Origin: Solwaraspora sp. WMMA2056
GTDB taxonomy: Bacteria > Actinomycetota > Actinomycetes > Mycobacteriales > Micromonosporaceae
Direction: 5' to 3'
NCBI RefSeq assembly: GCF_030345095.1
Contig: NZ_CP128360.1
Coordinates: 620,001-684,000, forward strand
DNA length: 64,000 bases
Every line of letters starts with the position of its first letter. The first letter of the stretch is position 1. The notes below the pieces were generated by a model. The model was not told the DNA's origin. It did not search any database and saw nothing but the letters and a program-made list of their open reading frames with translations. The translations under genes and the position numbers were made by a program. Below are positions 24,662-33,601 of the stretch, piece after piece.

Positions 24662-26022
24662 CAGATCCGATGCGGCACCGGCAGGGTCACCCGGACCACC
24701 GTCCCGCTGTCCGGTCCGTCGCCGATCTCGCAGCCGCCGCCCAGCTCGACGGCCCGCTGCCGGATCGACTCCAGCCCGACCCCGCCGGGCCGGGGCCGGG
24801 CCGCGCCGATCCCGTCGTCGACCACCTCGACCCGCAACGTACCGCCGTCGCGGCCGACCCGGACCTCGCAGCGGCCGGCACCGGCGTGCCGGGCCACGTT
24901 CGACAGGGCCTCGGTGACGATCCGGTACGCCGCCACCTCCACCGCCGCCGGCAGTTCCCGCAGGTCGTCGCCGAGGGTCAGCCGTACCCGCAGGGTCGCA
25001 CCGTCGAAACGCTGACACTCGGCCCGCAGCGCCGACGCGAGCCCCTGGTCGAGCGCGGCCGGTCGGAGCTGGTCGACGAGCCGGCGCACCTCGGCCGTAC
25101 CGGACCGCAGGTCCTCGGCGAGCCCGTCGAGGATCGCCGCCAGGCGCGGCGTACCGCCAGCCATTCTGCTGGCCGCCCGTACCTGCATGGACATGCCGGC
25201 GAAGGTCGGACCGAGACCGTCGTGCAGGTCCCGGCGCAGCCGGCGGCGTTCCTCCTCGCGGGCCAGGACCAGGCGCTCGCGGGAGTCCCGCAGGTCGCGG
25301 ATCAGCCGGGCGGTGGCCACCGCGACCGCCGCGTGCCGGGCCACGTCGCCCAGCAGCCGGTGTTCCACCGGGGTGAACCGCTCGCCGGGGCGCCGGTGCG
25401 CCACCACCAGCTGACCGACCCGTTCACCGTGGTTGACCATGTCGAAGCGTTCGACCGACCCGGTCGGCTGGCCGTGCACCGCCGCCTCGGTCAGCTCGCC
25501 GCCTGCCGGCTCGTCGACCTCGACGGCGACGTACGGCACCTGCAGCGACCGGGCGATGGTGCCGGTCAACAACGCCGGTACGGCGTCGGGCTGCACCGTG
25601 TCGGCCAGTAGCCCGCCGAGCCGGGTCAACACCCCGTACGGGTCGTCGCGTTCGCCGTACAGCAGCCGGTTGACGCCGCGCTGCACCCGGTGCCGCAGCG
25701 GTTCGAAGGTCACCGCGATCAGTCCGGTGGCCGCCAGTGACGCCGTCGACGTGTCCCCGGCGAGCAGAACGTCACGCAGCAGCGCGACGACGGCGACGAA
25801 CCCGGCGATCACCAGCAGGCTCATCACCGTCGACACCAGCGCCCGGTTGATCACCTGTTCCAGCTGGTAGAGCCGGTAGCGCAGCACCGCCAGGGTCAGC
25901 CCGGCGGGGATCGCGACGACCATCAGCACCCAGGCACCGGTCAGGTTCAGCCCGTCGAGCACCAGACCGAGCAGGAACACCGCGCCGGCCACCAGCAGGC
26001 AGGCCAGCTGCTGGCGGGTCAC
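24661..26022 (-). CDS. Sensor histidine kinase (GAF, HisKA_3, HATPase)
   Basis: 453 residues from GTG 26022; an in-frame TGA lies three codons upstream, so this is the longest possible frame. Two hydrophobic N-terminal segments (residues 7-25, 29-45) and a second pair near 60-90 anchor it in the membrane. A GAF-like domain follows (residues ~130-240). The phosphoacceptor His is in RRDLHDGLGP near 265, the N-box in TEALSNVARHAGA, and the G-boxes in DDGIGAA and GVGLESIRQRA. Partner of the adjacent response regulator. Confidence 0.93.
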   Translation of the reverse strand: MTRQQLACLLVAGAVFLLGLVLDGLNLTGAWVLMVVAIPAGLTLAVLRYRLYQLEQVINRALVSTVMSLLVIAGFVAVVALLRDVLLAGDTSTASLAATGLIAVTFEPLRHRVQRGVNRLLYGERDDPYGVLTRLGGLLADTVQPDAVPALLTGTIARSLQVPYVAVEVDEPAGGELTEAAVHGQPTGSVERFDMVNHGERVGQLVVAHRRPGERFTPVEHRLLGDVARHAAVAVATARLIRDLRDSRERLVLAREEERRRLRRDLHDGLGPTFAGMSMQVRAASRMAGGTPRLAAILDGLAEDLRSGTAEVRRLVDQLRPAALDQGLASALRAECQRFDGATLRVRLTLGDDLRELPAAVEVAAYRIVTEALSNVARHAGAGRCEVRVGRDGGTLRVEVVDDGIGAARPRPGGVGLESIRQRAVELGGGCEIGDGPDSGTVVRVTLPVPHRI

Positions 26023-26036
26023 GGCCGGTCAGATCG

Positions 26037-29000
26037 TCAGTGCAGGTTCGCGTCGACGGCCCGGGTGTGGTCGACCAACGCCGTCACCTTCGGCAGGCCT
26101 TCGACGTGGCTGCCGGCGGCGATCCGCCCCGACCAGTACGCGTACCGGTCGGCGAGCAGCCCGACCCGGATGTTGCCGACGCTGAACAGGCAGCCGGCGA
26201 TCGTGTCCCGTGGCCGATCGGGCGTGTCGGTCAGCGGGCAGGCGCTGCCGTACTGCGGCTGATTGGTCCGGGGGTCGAACCCGGACATGTCGTCGGCGCA
26301 GGGGTCCCACACCTGCCCCTGCCGGCAGTTGTCGTAGTTGCCCAGCGCGTGCCGGAAGGCGTTGGAGAAGTGCTGGTTGGGCGCCTGGCTGGTGTCGGTG
26401 CGGGGCCGGGTCCAGTCGCTGGGCAGCGCCCGGGTGCCGAACAGCATGCCGTTCATCGCGTCGTCGGACTCCAGCGCGCCGGCCCAACCCAGCTCGGAGT
26501 ACGCCTGCAGCATCCGGACGGCCCTGGTGACGTCGCGGCCGCGTTCCCAGAGGATCCGCGAGTTGTCCCAGCTGTGTCCGCCGGCCGGCGGGGTGATGCC
26601 GCTGCCGTCGACCAGCACCCGGTAGAAGAAGCGCTGCCGGCCGGCGAGCATGGCGGCGGCCTTGGCCCGGGCGGTGGTCGTCGCGGCGGCGACCGGGGCG
26701 ACCGGGGCGGTCTCGAAACTCGCCCGGTAGCTGGCATTCCACAGCTGGTTGAGGTAGTAGACCTCGTCGCGGCAGTAGCCGCTGGGCACCGGGGACCGTA
26801 CGTCCCAGGAGCAGTAGACGCCGACCGGGAAGACCTTGGTCGCGGACTGCGCCACCTGCCAGTCACCGCCGCGCCATTTGACCCGCGACCGTACGGTGAC
26901 CTGCAGGTCGCCGCTGGTGGTGTGGAACCGCGGGCCTTCGTTCTCGACGACGTTGACGAAGTTCGCCTCGTAGCAGGTGTGGAACTGGGGCCGCTGGGCG
27001 GTCGGCAGGCCGTGGTCGGCCAGGTGGTACGCGTTGGGCAGGGTTGCGCGCAGCAGCGTCGCCGGTACGGACCGGGTGCCCTGGGTGCCGGAGCAGGACG
27101 ACATCGTCGACGTCTCCGGGATGCGGGTCGCGACCGCCTGGTCGGCGGTGCCCCACAGGTCGTACTGCGGCAGCGGCACGTCGTGGCCGTTCCACCTCAC
27201 CGCCGCCTCGATCTCCTTCACCTGGGCGGCCCAGGCGGTCAACGCGGTGCGGTAGTCCTGGACCAGGGTGTCGAACAGCTCGTTGGTGGCACCGTCGTCG
27301 CCGGGGGCGCTGAACTGCCGTACCAGGTCGTTGATGTCCTCCCCGGTCTTGGCCACCGCGTCCGCGCGGGCACTGCTCACCCGGGCCGCGTACTGCGGGT
27401 TCTCCAGTTGCAGGATGTTGTAGGTCCGCGCGGCGGTGCTCCACGCCGCCGGGTTGGCCACCCGCTCGTTGGGCAGGTCCGGTTCGATCCGCTCGTTGGC
27501 CCAGCTGGTCAGGTAGTTGATCGCCCCTTCGGGCAGGTAGGTGTCGAGCACCGCGACCGGGTCGGCCAGGCTGGTACCGGCCGGCGCGGTGTAGGTCCCC
27601 TCGCCCAGGGCGTCGACGGTGGCGAACTTGAATGTGGGTGACTCTGCTTTCGGGTAGTAGATGGTGTCGTAGTCCGGGATCGGCACCCCGGCGATCTCCT
27701 TGTGGTGCACGTACGTTGTGATCACCGTGTTGAGCTCGGACTTCGCGATGTTCTGCAGGGCGACGTGAACCGCCAGCGCCAGTGAGTCGATCTTGCGTTC
27801 GACGACCTGCAACTGGGTGGCGATGTGGCCGATCCGGGCGCGGACCTCAGCCACCGAGCGGGTCAGCTCGGTCAGCATGCCGACCAGGTCGGTGTACATC
27901 GTGTTCAGCGCGGTCTCGATCCGGTCGAACCGCTGGGTCATCCCCACGGCGAGCTGGTTGATCTGCTTCTTCAGGTTGGCGATCTCGCCGAGGATGAGCG
28001 CGTTGGGGTCGGGTCCGCCGCCGGTGAAGAGGGTGACCAGGCTCATCGCCGCGCCGAGCAGGTTGCCGGTGAGCACCGCGGTGCCCATCGCGGTCGCCGC
28101 CGCCGTCAACCCCTGCCCGAGCACCGTCGTCAGGTACGAGTTGATCGCGGTGACCGAGGTGACCACCGCCTTGCCGATGGTCTGCAGCTGCTTGCCGAAG
28201 CGTGGGTCGACGAAGCCCATCAGGGTGGACAGCACGTTGACCGTCTCACCGAGACCTTCGAAGATCTTCTTGTTGCTCTCGGTCTTGATCCGTTCGGCCT
28301 CGCGGGTGGCGGCGTCCGGCTTCGGATCCTGGTTGAGCACGTACGTGGTGGAGTAGGCGACCACTTCGGTGATCCGGGTGTCGCCGTCGGCGTGCAGCAC
28401 CGTCAACACCCGGGTGGCCTGCTGTTCGACCAGCGCCTGGTAGGTGGCGGCGGCACCGCTCGCGGCCCGCAGCGACGCCATCGGTACGTAGTGGCCGAGC
28501 GTGCCGGGGTTGCCGGACCTCGGCGGGTGCACCTGCACGGCCAGCAGGGTCGACTCGTCGGCCCGTACCCCGGTGCCGGTGCGGGCGGCGAACGCCGCGT
28601 CCCAGCCGGCGGCCAGGGCGTCGTCGGTGGCTGCCCGCTGGTGCAGGGTCCGCCAGGTCGCGCCGGCGACGTCACGGACCTGGGTGTTCCAGGCGGCGTC
28701 CTGGTAGCCGCCCCGGATCAGGTCCAGCGCGTTCTGCACCACGTTGGCGCCTTCGGTGCCGACGGTGCTGGTCAGGAACGCCCGGACCGCCGGACCGTCC
28801 ACCGTGGCCGGGCTGCCCTCGGCGGCGAACCTCGCCAGCACCGCCGAGGCCAGCGCGAACCGGGTCTGCTGGTCGCCCCGACCGTCCGGTACGGCCTGGT
28901 CGGCCAGGGTCCGCGCGGTCGCCGCGTGCGCGGCCACGTCGCCGCTGCTGGCGGCCGGGTTGGCCGCCCGCCAGTCCAGCAACTCGGCGGTGATCAGGGC

Positions 29001-29219
29001 GTTCTTCAGCCCGGCGGTGTCCGGGCCGGTCAACGCGACGGCGGCGGCGAACAGCGCCGCCTGTGCCCGGCTCTCGTCGAACGCCACCGGGTCCGCCGCC
29101 CGTACCGGTGTCTGTTGCGCCGTCACCACCATCAGCCCGGCGAGGACGGCGGCGACGCCGCGCCCCCACCGACCGGTGCCGGGCCGTCCGGGCCCGCGCG
29201 GTCTCTGTCTGGTACGCAC
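26037..29219 (-). CDS. Large secreted protein with pore-former-like helical core
   Basis: About 1060 residues. GTG 29219 was chosen because AAGGAG lies six bases upstream. The N-terminus is a long basic signal peptide (WGRGVAAVLAGLMVVTAQ) with a likely cleavage at VRA-AD. Residues ~355-403 form a long hydrophobic, Gly/Ala-rich hairpin (TTVLGQGLTAAATAMGTAVL, then LLGAAMSLVTLFTGG), followed by a coiled-coil stretch (~410-480; IANLKKQINQLAVG, AEVRARIGHIATQL). Coiled coil plus hydrophobic hairpin is the architecture of alpha-helical pore-forming toxins. The C-terminal half contains several Cys pairs (CSGTQG, CYEANF, YCSWDV, CRQGQVWDPC), fitting an exported protein. Actual pore formation is inference; I do not recognise a named family. 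Confidence 0.7.
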   Translation of the reverse strand: MRTRQRPRGPGRPGTGRWGRGVAAVLAGLMVVTAQQTPVRAADPVAFDESRAQAALFAAAVALTGPDTAGLKNALITAELLDWRAANPAASSGDVAAHAATARTLADQAVPDGRGDQQTRFALASAVLARFAAEGSPATVDGPAVRAFLTSTVGTEGANVVQNALDLIRGGYQDAAWNTQVRDVAGATWRTLHQRAATDDALAAGWDAAFAARTGTGVRADESTLLAVQVHPPRSGNPGTLGHYVPMASLRAASGAAATYQALVEQQATRVLTVLHADGDTRITEVVAYSTTYVLNQDPKPDAATREAERIKTESNKKIFEGLGETVNVLSTLMGFVDPRFGKQLQTIGKAVVTSVTAINSYLTTVLGQGLTAAATAMGTAVLTGNLLGAAMSLVTLFTGGGPDPNALILGEIANLKKQINQLAVGMTQRFDRIETALNTMYTDLVGMLTELTRSVAEVRARIGHIATQLQVVERKIDSLALAVHVALQNIAKSELNTVITTYVHHKEIAGVPIPDYDTIYYPKAESPTFKFATVDALGEGTYTAPAGTSLADPVAVLDTYLPEGAINYLTSWANERIEPDLPNERVANPAAWSTAARTYNILQLENPQYAARVSSARADAVAKTGEDINDLVRQFSAPGDDGATNELFDTLVQDYRTALTAWAAQVKEIEAAVRWNGHDVPLPQYDLWGTADQAVATRIPETSTMSSCSGTQGTRSVPATLLRATLPNAYHLADHGLPTAQRPQFHTCYEANFVNVVENEGPRFHTTSGDLQVTVRSRVKWRGGDWQVAQSATKVFPVGVYCSWDVRSPVPSGYCRDEVYYLNQLWNASYRASFETAPVAPVAAATTTARAKAAAMLAGRQRFFYRVLVDGSGITPPAGGHSWDNSRILWERGRDVTRAVRMLQAYSELGWAGALESDDAMNGMLFGTRALPSDWTRPRTDTSQAPNQHFSNAFRHALGNYDNCRQGQVWDPCADDMSGFDPRTNQPQYGSACPLTDTPDRPRDTIAGCLFSVGNIRVGLLADRYAYWSGRIAAGSHVEGLPKVTALVDHTRAVDANLH

Positions 29220-29303
29220 CACATGCTCCTTCGGCAAGGCGGGCCGTTGCCTGGCCCGCTTCCTGTGGCGCACACGGTGTCGGGCGGGTCGTCCCGGCGG
29301 ACA

Positions 29304-29338
29304 GGGACAGTGTCCCGGCGTCACCAGGACACTGTCCC
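29304..29338. promoter_or_regulatory. Inverted repeat between divergent genes
   Basis: GGGACAGTGTCC and GGACACTGTCCC form a perfect 12-bp inverted repeat with an 11-base centre; each arm is itself nearly palindromic. It lies between the secreted-protein gene and the Uma2 gene, so it may be a double operator. Confidence 0.5.
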
Positions 29339-29386
29339 CGCCCGATGGCCGCCGCCGGGCCGGCGTGGTCCGTTACGATGGGCGAC

Positions 29387-29941
29387 ATGAGCGCAGAAGC
29401 CGTCGGCCGGCACATGCCCTCGGTAATCACGCTCGACGACCTCACCGCGATGATGGCCGAGGACGAGCACCATCGGTACGAGATCAGCCCCGAGGGAGTG
29501 CTGTCGGTCATGCCACCGGCCGGGTACCTGCACGCGGTCATCGCCACTCGGCTCACCGGCTGGCTACTCGCCGCCGGCATTCACGCCGACCGCATTGCCC
29601 AGACCGTCGGCCTACGCATACCTGGGGGCGCTGGCACCGTCGGTGGCCGCATTCCCGACCTGGTTGTCTGGAGCAAGGCGCAGGCCGACGGCGTGTGGCT
29701 GTCAGTCGACGATGTCCTGCTGGTAGTCGAGATCATTTCTCCCGGATCCGAGGCCACGGACACCGTCGCGAAGCCGGCCGAGTACGCCGGTGCCGGCATC
29801 CCGCAGTACTGGACGATCGGCCAGGACCCGGGACAGACCGTGACGATGTTCCGATATGACGGGGGTCGCTACCAGGCCAAGGCAACCATGCCGCTCGCCT
29901 GGGTGCTCAACACCTCCCCAGCTGAGTACGACCTCTGCTGA
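29387..29941 (+). CDS. Uma2 family endonuclease
   Basis: 184 residues. The PD-(D/E)xK-type core of Uma2 is visible: RIPDLVVW near residue 92, LVVEIISPGSEATD near 113 and the K...EYAGAGIPQYW stretch after it. The N-terminus carries EISPEGVLSVMPPAG, also typical. The family is widespread in actinobacteria and cyanobacteria; biological role largely unknown. ATG 29387 is used, in-frame ATG 29378 is an alternative; neither has a good ribosome site. Confidence 0.9.
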   Translation: MSAEAVGRHMPSVITLDDLTAMMAEDEHHRYEISPEGVLSVMPPAGYLHAVIATRLTGWLLAAGIHADRIAQTVGLRIPGGAGTVGGRIPDLVVWSKAQADGVWLSVDDVLLVVEIISPGSEATDTVAKPAEYAGAGIPQYWTIGQDPGQTVTMFRYDGGRYQAKATMPLAWVLNTSPAEYDLC

Positions 29942-29948
29942 CGTGCGG

Positions 29949-31280
29949 CTATCCGACCGGCACCACCGCGTCGTTGCCGGGCATCCGGGTCACGCTGGGC
30001 AGCTGCAGCACCGTCTCAGCCGAGCGGCCGGCGACGTCACCGGTCGGGCACATCGCGGTGAGTAGGAACGTCTGCCAGGCGATGTCGATCGGGTGCGCGT
30101 CCGGCAGGCCGAGCTGGTAGTGGCTGATGTTGATGCCGGTCGACACCTGGCGGGCGCCGTCACGGCTGTGCAGCGAGTAGGTCAGATTGCCGAACACCGC
30201 GCCGTCGTGGCCCCAGAACTCGCCGCACGGGGTCGGCATCGAGTAGATGCCGAGACCGTAACCGCCGGCCTGCGGCAGCTCCGGCAGGAACGGCACGGTG
30301 GTGAGCATCTCGTCGAGAGTGGCCGGGCTGAGCAGGTGACCGCTGAGCAGGGCCCGGAAGAACGTGTTCAGGTCGGTCGTCGTGGAGATCATCTCGCCGG
30401 CCGTCCACGCCCAGCTCATGTTGAACTCGCTGAGGTCGCGGGCGCCGAACGGGGCGAAGTAGGCGCCGCCGTGCGGGCCGCGGATCGTCGGATCGGCGCC
30501 GGGCAAGGACGTGCCGGTGAGCTTCAGCGGCCGCAGGATTCGTCGCTGCACCTCGGCGGCCGGGTCGTTGCCGGTGACCTGCTCGATCAGCAGTCCGGCC
30601 AGGACGTAGTTGGTGTTGGAGTAGCTGAACGCCGCGCCCGGAGCGTTGGTCGGCGGCATGGCCAGCCCGATCGCGACCAGGTCCGCCGGCGGGTACGTGG
30701 TGACCTGCATCTGGTCGATCGCCGCGTACGAGTCGACCATCGCGTTGGTGTAGTTGCCGATGCCGCTGGTGTGGTTGAGCAGCATCCGTACGGTCACGGC
30801 GGCACCGAGTTCACCGGGTACGGTCTCGGGCAGCCACTGCCCGATCGGGTCGTCGAGGCCGAGCCGGCCCTCGTCGACGAGCTGCAGCACGGTGGTGGCG
30901 ACGAACGTCTTGGTGACGCTGCCGATGCGGTGCCGCGACTGCGGCTGCATCGGTCGCAGTTTGTTCAGGTACGCCTGGCCGGCGGCGTCACGCCAGTCGT
31001 ATCGGCCGTCGCGGACGGCGGCCAGCACGCCGGGTACGCCGGCTTCGGGCACGTCAGCGAGCGCGGCCCGCAGCGCGGCCCGGTCGAGCCCGCCAGCAGC
31101 CGGGCCGCTGGCCGATGATCCTGTCGCGGAGGGACCGGTGGACGGACCGGTGGACGGACCGGTGGACGGACCGGTGGACGGACCGGGCTGCGCTGCCGCA
31201 GATGCGGGTACGACAGCGATCGTGGCCACCAGCGTCGCGCTGGTGGCCACGATCCTCATTGTCCGGAAAATGTTCGACAT
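29949..31280 (-). CDS. Secreted serine hydrolase (beta-lactamase/D-Ala-D-Ala carboxypeptidase class C type)
   Basis: 443 residues. A signal peptide (MRIVATSATLVATIAVVPASAAA) is followed by a Gly-Pro-Ser-Thr repeat linker encoded by a tandem 12-bp repeat (31132-31186). The serine hydrolase core has SVTK (SxxK) near 119, the Tyr motif YSNTN near 219, and HDGA (in place of KTG/HxG) near 355. Such enzymes are peptidases or esterases of cell-wall or peptide substrates; closest in type to D-alanyl-D-alanine carboxypeptidases. ATG 31280 is the start. Confidence 0.93.
   Translation of the reverse strand: MSNIFRTMRIVATSATLVATIAVVPASAAAQPGPSTGPSTGPSTGPSTGPSATGSSASGPAAGGLDRAALRAALADVPEAGVPGVLAAVRDGRYDWRDAAGQAYLNKLRPMQPQSRHRIGSVTKTFVATTVLQLVDEGRLGLDDPIGQWLPETVPGELGAAVTVRMLLNHTSGIGNYTNAMVDSYAAIDQMQVTTYPPADLVAIGLAMPPTNAPGAAFSYSNTNYVLAGLLIEQVTGNDPAAEVQRRILRPLKLTGTSLPGADPTIRGPHGGAYFAPFGARDLSEFNMSWAWTAGEMISTTTDLNTFFRALLSGHLLSPATLDEMLTTVPFLPELPQAGGYGLGIYSMPTPCGEFWGHDGAVFGNLTYSLHSRDGARQVSTGINISHYQLGLPDAHPIDIAWQTFLLTAMCPTGDVAGRSAETVLQLPSVTRMPGNDAVVPVG
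31132..31186 (-). repeat. Tandem 12-bp repeat within the serine hydrolase gene
   Basis: Four full copies of GGACCGGTGGAC and one partial copy encode the Gly-Pro-Ser-Thr linker after the signal peptide. Being in frame (12 bp = 4 codons), copy-number changes alter linker length only. Confidence 0.9.
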
Positions 31281-31362
31281 ACCGTTGATGGTGGTCGTTC
31301 ACTTCAACCGATGCATCCTGCTCAGGTCCGACGCCCTGCTCCCACTCCGGGAGGGCGGCCGG

Positions 31363-31636
31363 TCAGCCCTGGTCAGGAGACAATGTTCCCGGACAGAAGT
31401 GGCCGCCGTCCTCAGGAAGTAGTCCCACGGCCACCAGGTCAGGGCCGGAGCCCAGCACGGTCACCGGGATCGTCTCGGTGTTGTCGCCGGGGTTGGCGTC
31501 CTCCTCGGCGGAGCTGATCGTCACGCGCAGCGTGCCGGCGTCACCGGGTGCCGCGCCGGCCCGACCGCGACGGCGGCGGCACCGGCGATGATCGCGCCGG
31601 CACCGATCCGGCCCAGCTTGCAGTATTCAGCTTCAT
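31363..31636 (-). pseudogene. Frameshifted remnant of a small secreted protein gene
   Basis: An ATG at 31636 has a good AGGAG. The sequence then reads, in successive different frames, a signal-peptide-like stretch (LGRIGAGAIIAGAAAVAVG) and a beta-rich mature part (GDAGTLRVTISSAEEDANPG, then TIPVTVLGSGPDLVAVG), ending at TGA 31363. At least two frameshifts separate the pieces, so no full protein can be made. No family assignment is possible beyond secreted protein. Confidence 0.6.
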
Positions 31637-31736
31637 CCTGCTCCTGAGTGCGGGGGGGGAAGCCGCGACTATAGCGACAGTGCACATAGTCGCGCTGCCC
31701 CTCTTGCGCTCAGGAAGGCTTGGCGCTAACGGAAAT

Positions 31737-32387
31737 TCACGTCGATGTCGAATTGGCCCGCAGTTGTGCGAAGTCGGTGCTCAGGGCGAACGGGTCCGCC
31801 ACCTGCGCCGGCTCCCGCCGGTGCACCTCGCGGGCCAGTTCCTGCCCGGCCCGGACGACCCGCCGACGCAACGCCCCACCCGGCCCACTGCCCTCGCCCT
31901 CGCCGGCACCGGCCCAGTCCTCCGGGGCGGCGAACACCGCCGTCGGCACGACCACCGCGCGCAGGTAGGCGAACATCGGCCGAAACGCGTGGTCGGCGGC
32001 GAGCGAGTGCCGGGCGGTGCCGCCGGTGGCTCCGATCAGCACCGGCTTGTCGGTCAGCGCACCCTCCGGCAGTACGTCGAAGAATGCCTTGAACAGTCCG
32101 CTGTACGAGGCGTTGAAGACCGGGCTGACCGCGATCAGCCCGTCCGCCGCCGCCACCGCGTCCAGCGCCTGCTTCAGCGCCGGGGCGGGAAAGCCGGTCA
32201 GCGTGTTGTCGACGACCTCGTGGGCGTGGTCGCGTACCTCGACGACGGTGGTCTCGACCTCGGTGCCGAGGCCGACCAGCTCGGCGCGGGCGGCCGCGGC
32301 GAGCTGGTCGGCGAGCAGCCGGCTGGTCGACGGCTGGCTCACGCCGGCGGTGACCACCGCCAGGCGGCGTCGGTCCGGCATCGTCAC
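31737..32387 (-). CDS. NADPH-dependent FMN reductase (CE1759 type)
   Basis: 216 residues with a flavodoxin-like fold: LAVVTAGVSQPSTSRLLAD at the start (FMN phosphate loop), AVSPVFNASYSGLFKAFFD near residue 92 and LIGATGGTARHSL near 123. It is coupled to the LLM oxidoreductase gene upstream (GTG/TGA overlap; ATG 32381 is an alternative start). The pair corresponds to the known CE1758/CE1759-type partnership in which the reductase supplies reduced FMN to the luciferase-like monooxygenase. Confidence 0.92.
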   Translation of the reverse strand: MTMPDRRRLAVVTAGVSQPSTSRLLADQLAAAARAELVGLGTEVETTVVEVRDHAHEVVDNTLTGFPAPALKQALDAVAAADGLIAVSPVFNASYSGLFKAFFDVLPEGALTDKPVLIGATGGTARHSLAADHAFRPMFAYLRAVVVPTAVFAAPEDWAGAGEGEGSGPGGALRRRVVRAGQELAREVHRREPAQVADPFALSTDFAQLRANSTST

Positions 32388-33526
32388 ACCGCCGCCGGGG
32401 TCGCAGCGGCGTCGGCGTGGTCGGCCGTGGCACCGGCCGGTGCCTCGGCGGCCTGCCGGGCGGCGGCGACGAGCGAGGCGTGGGTGGGTGCGTCGGGTAC
32501 GTGCGCCGGCCGGCCGATGGCGAACTCGCGGCGCAGCACCGGCACGACCTCCTCGCCGAGCATGTCCAGCTGCTCCAGGACGGTCTTGAGCGGCAGGCCG
32601 GCGTGGTCGATCAGGAACAGCTGCCGCTGGTAGTCGCCGACGTACTCGCGGAAGGCCAGCGTACGGTCGATGACCTGCTGCGGGCTGCCGACCGTGAGCG
32701 GCGTCTGCGAGCTGAAGTCCTCCAACGACGGACCGTGCCCGTACACCGGGGCGTTGTCGAAGTACGGCCGGAACTCGCGGACGGCGTCCTGCGAGTTGCG
32801 GCGCATGAACACCTGCCCGCCGAGGCCGACGATCGCCTGGTCGGCGGTGCCGTGGCCGTAGTGGGCGAACCGTTCGCGGTAGAGGCCGACCATCCGCTGC
32901 GTGTGCTCCTTGGGCCAGAAGATGTGGTTGGCGAAGAAGCCGTCACCGTAGTAGGCGGCCTGTTCGGCGATCTCCGGGCTGCGGATCGAGCCGTGCCAGA
33001 CGAACGGCGGTACGTCGTCGAGCGGGCGCGGCGTCGAGGTGAAGCTCTGCAGCGGGGTACGGAACTTGCCCTGCCAGTTGACGACGTCCTCGCGCCACAG
33101 CCGGCGCAGCAGGTCGTAGTTCTCGATGGTCAGCGGGATGCCGTTGCGGATGTCCTGGCCGAACCACGGGTAGACGGGTCCGGTGTTGCCGCGCCCCATC
33201 ATCAGGTCGACCCGTCCGTCGGCGAGGTGCTGCAACATCGCGTAGTCCTCGGCGATCTTCACCGGGTCGTTGGTGGTGATCAGCGTGGTCGCGGTGGACA
33301 GCAGCAGCCGCTCGGTCTTCGCCGCGATGTAGCCGAGCATGGTGGTCGGCGACGACGGGACGAAGGGCGGGTTGTGGTGTTCGCCGGTGGCGAAGACGTC
33401 GAGGCCGACCTCCTCGGCCTTGAGCGCGATGGCGACCATGGCCTTGATCCGCTCACGCTCGGTCGGCTCCCGGCCGTTGGTCGGGTCGACGGTGACGTCA
33501 CCGACGGTGAAGACGCCGAACTGCAT
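32384..33526 (-). CDS. LLM class flavin-dependent oxidoreductase (CE1758 type)
   Basis: 380 residues, luciferase-like (bacterial luciferase/F420 or FMN) TIM barrel: VFATGEHHNPPF near residue 43, ATTLITTNDPVKIAEDYAML near 80, GRVDLMMGRGN near 101. A Pro/Ala-rich tail (VAAARQAAEAPAGATAD) ends the protein. The ATG at 33526 has GAGGAGGAG-type sequence upstream. It is the first gene of a two-gene unit with the FMN reductase and probably oxidises a small organic substrate with FMNH2 and O2. Confidence 0.92.
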   Translation of the reverse strand: MQFGVFTVGDVTVDPTNGREPTERERIKAMVAIALKAEEVGLDVFATGEHHNPPFVPSSPTTMLGYIAAKTERLLLSTATTLITTNDPVKIAEDYAMLQHLADGRVDLMMGRGNTGPVYPWFGQDIRNGIPLTIENYDLLRRLWREDVVNWQGKFRTPLQSFTSTPRPLDDVPPFVWHGSIRSPEIAEQAAYYGDGFFANHIFWPKEHTQRMVGLYRERFAHYGHGTADQAIVGLGGQVFMRRNSQDAVREFRPYFDNAPVYGHGPSLEDFSSQTPLTVGSPQQVIDRTLAFREYVGDYQRQLFLIDHAGLPLKTVLEQLDMLGEEVVPVLRREFAIGRPAHVPDAPTHASLVAAARQAAEAPAGATADHADAAATPAAV

Positions 33527-33601
33527 GGTCTGCTCCTCCTCGCGGCGAGGGCCGGATGGGGTTCCCTCGGACTACCCGACCAAACATAGTTGCTGCGTCA
33601 A

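Noticed and set aside
26022-26036. Further upstream start for the second histidine kinase
   Set aside because: An in-frame TGA lies immediately before GTG 26022.
31132-31186. Short regular repeats as a CRISPR array
   Set aside because: 12-bp units without spacers, inside a signal-peptide linker coding region.
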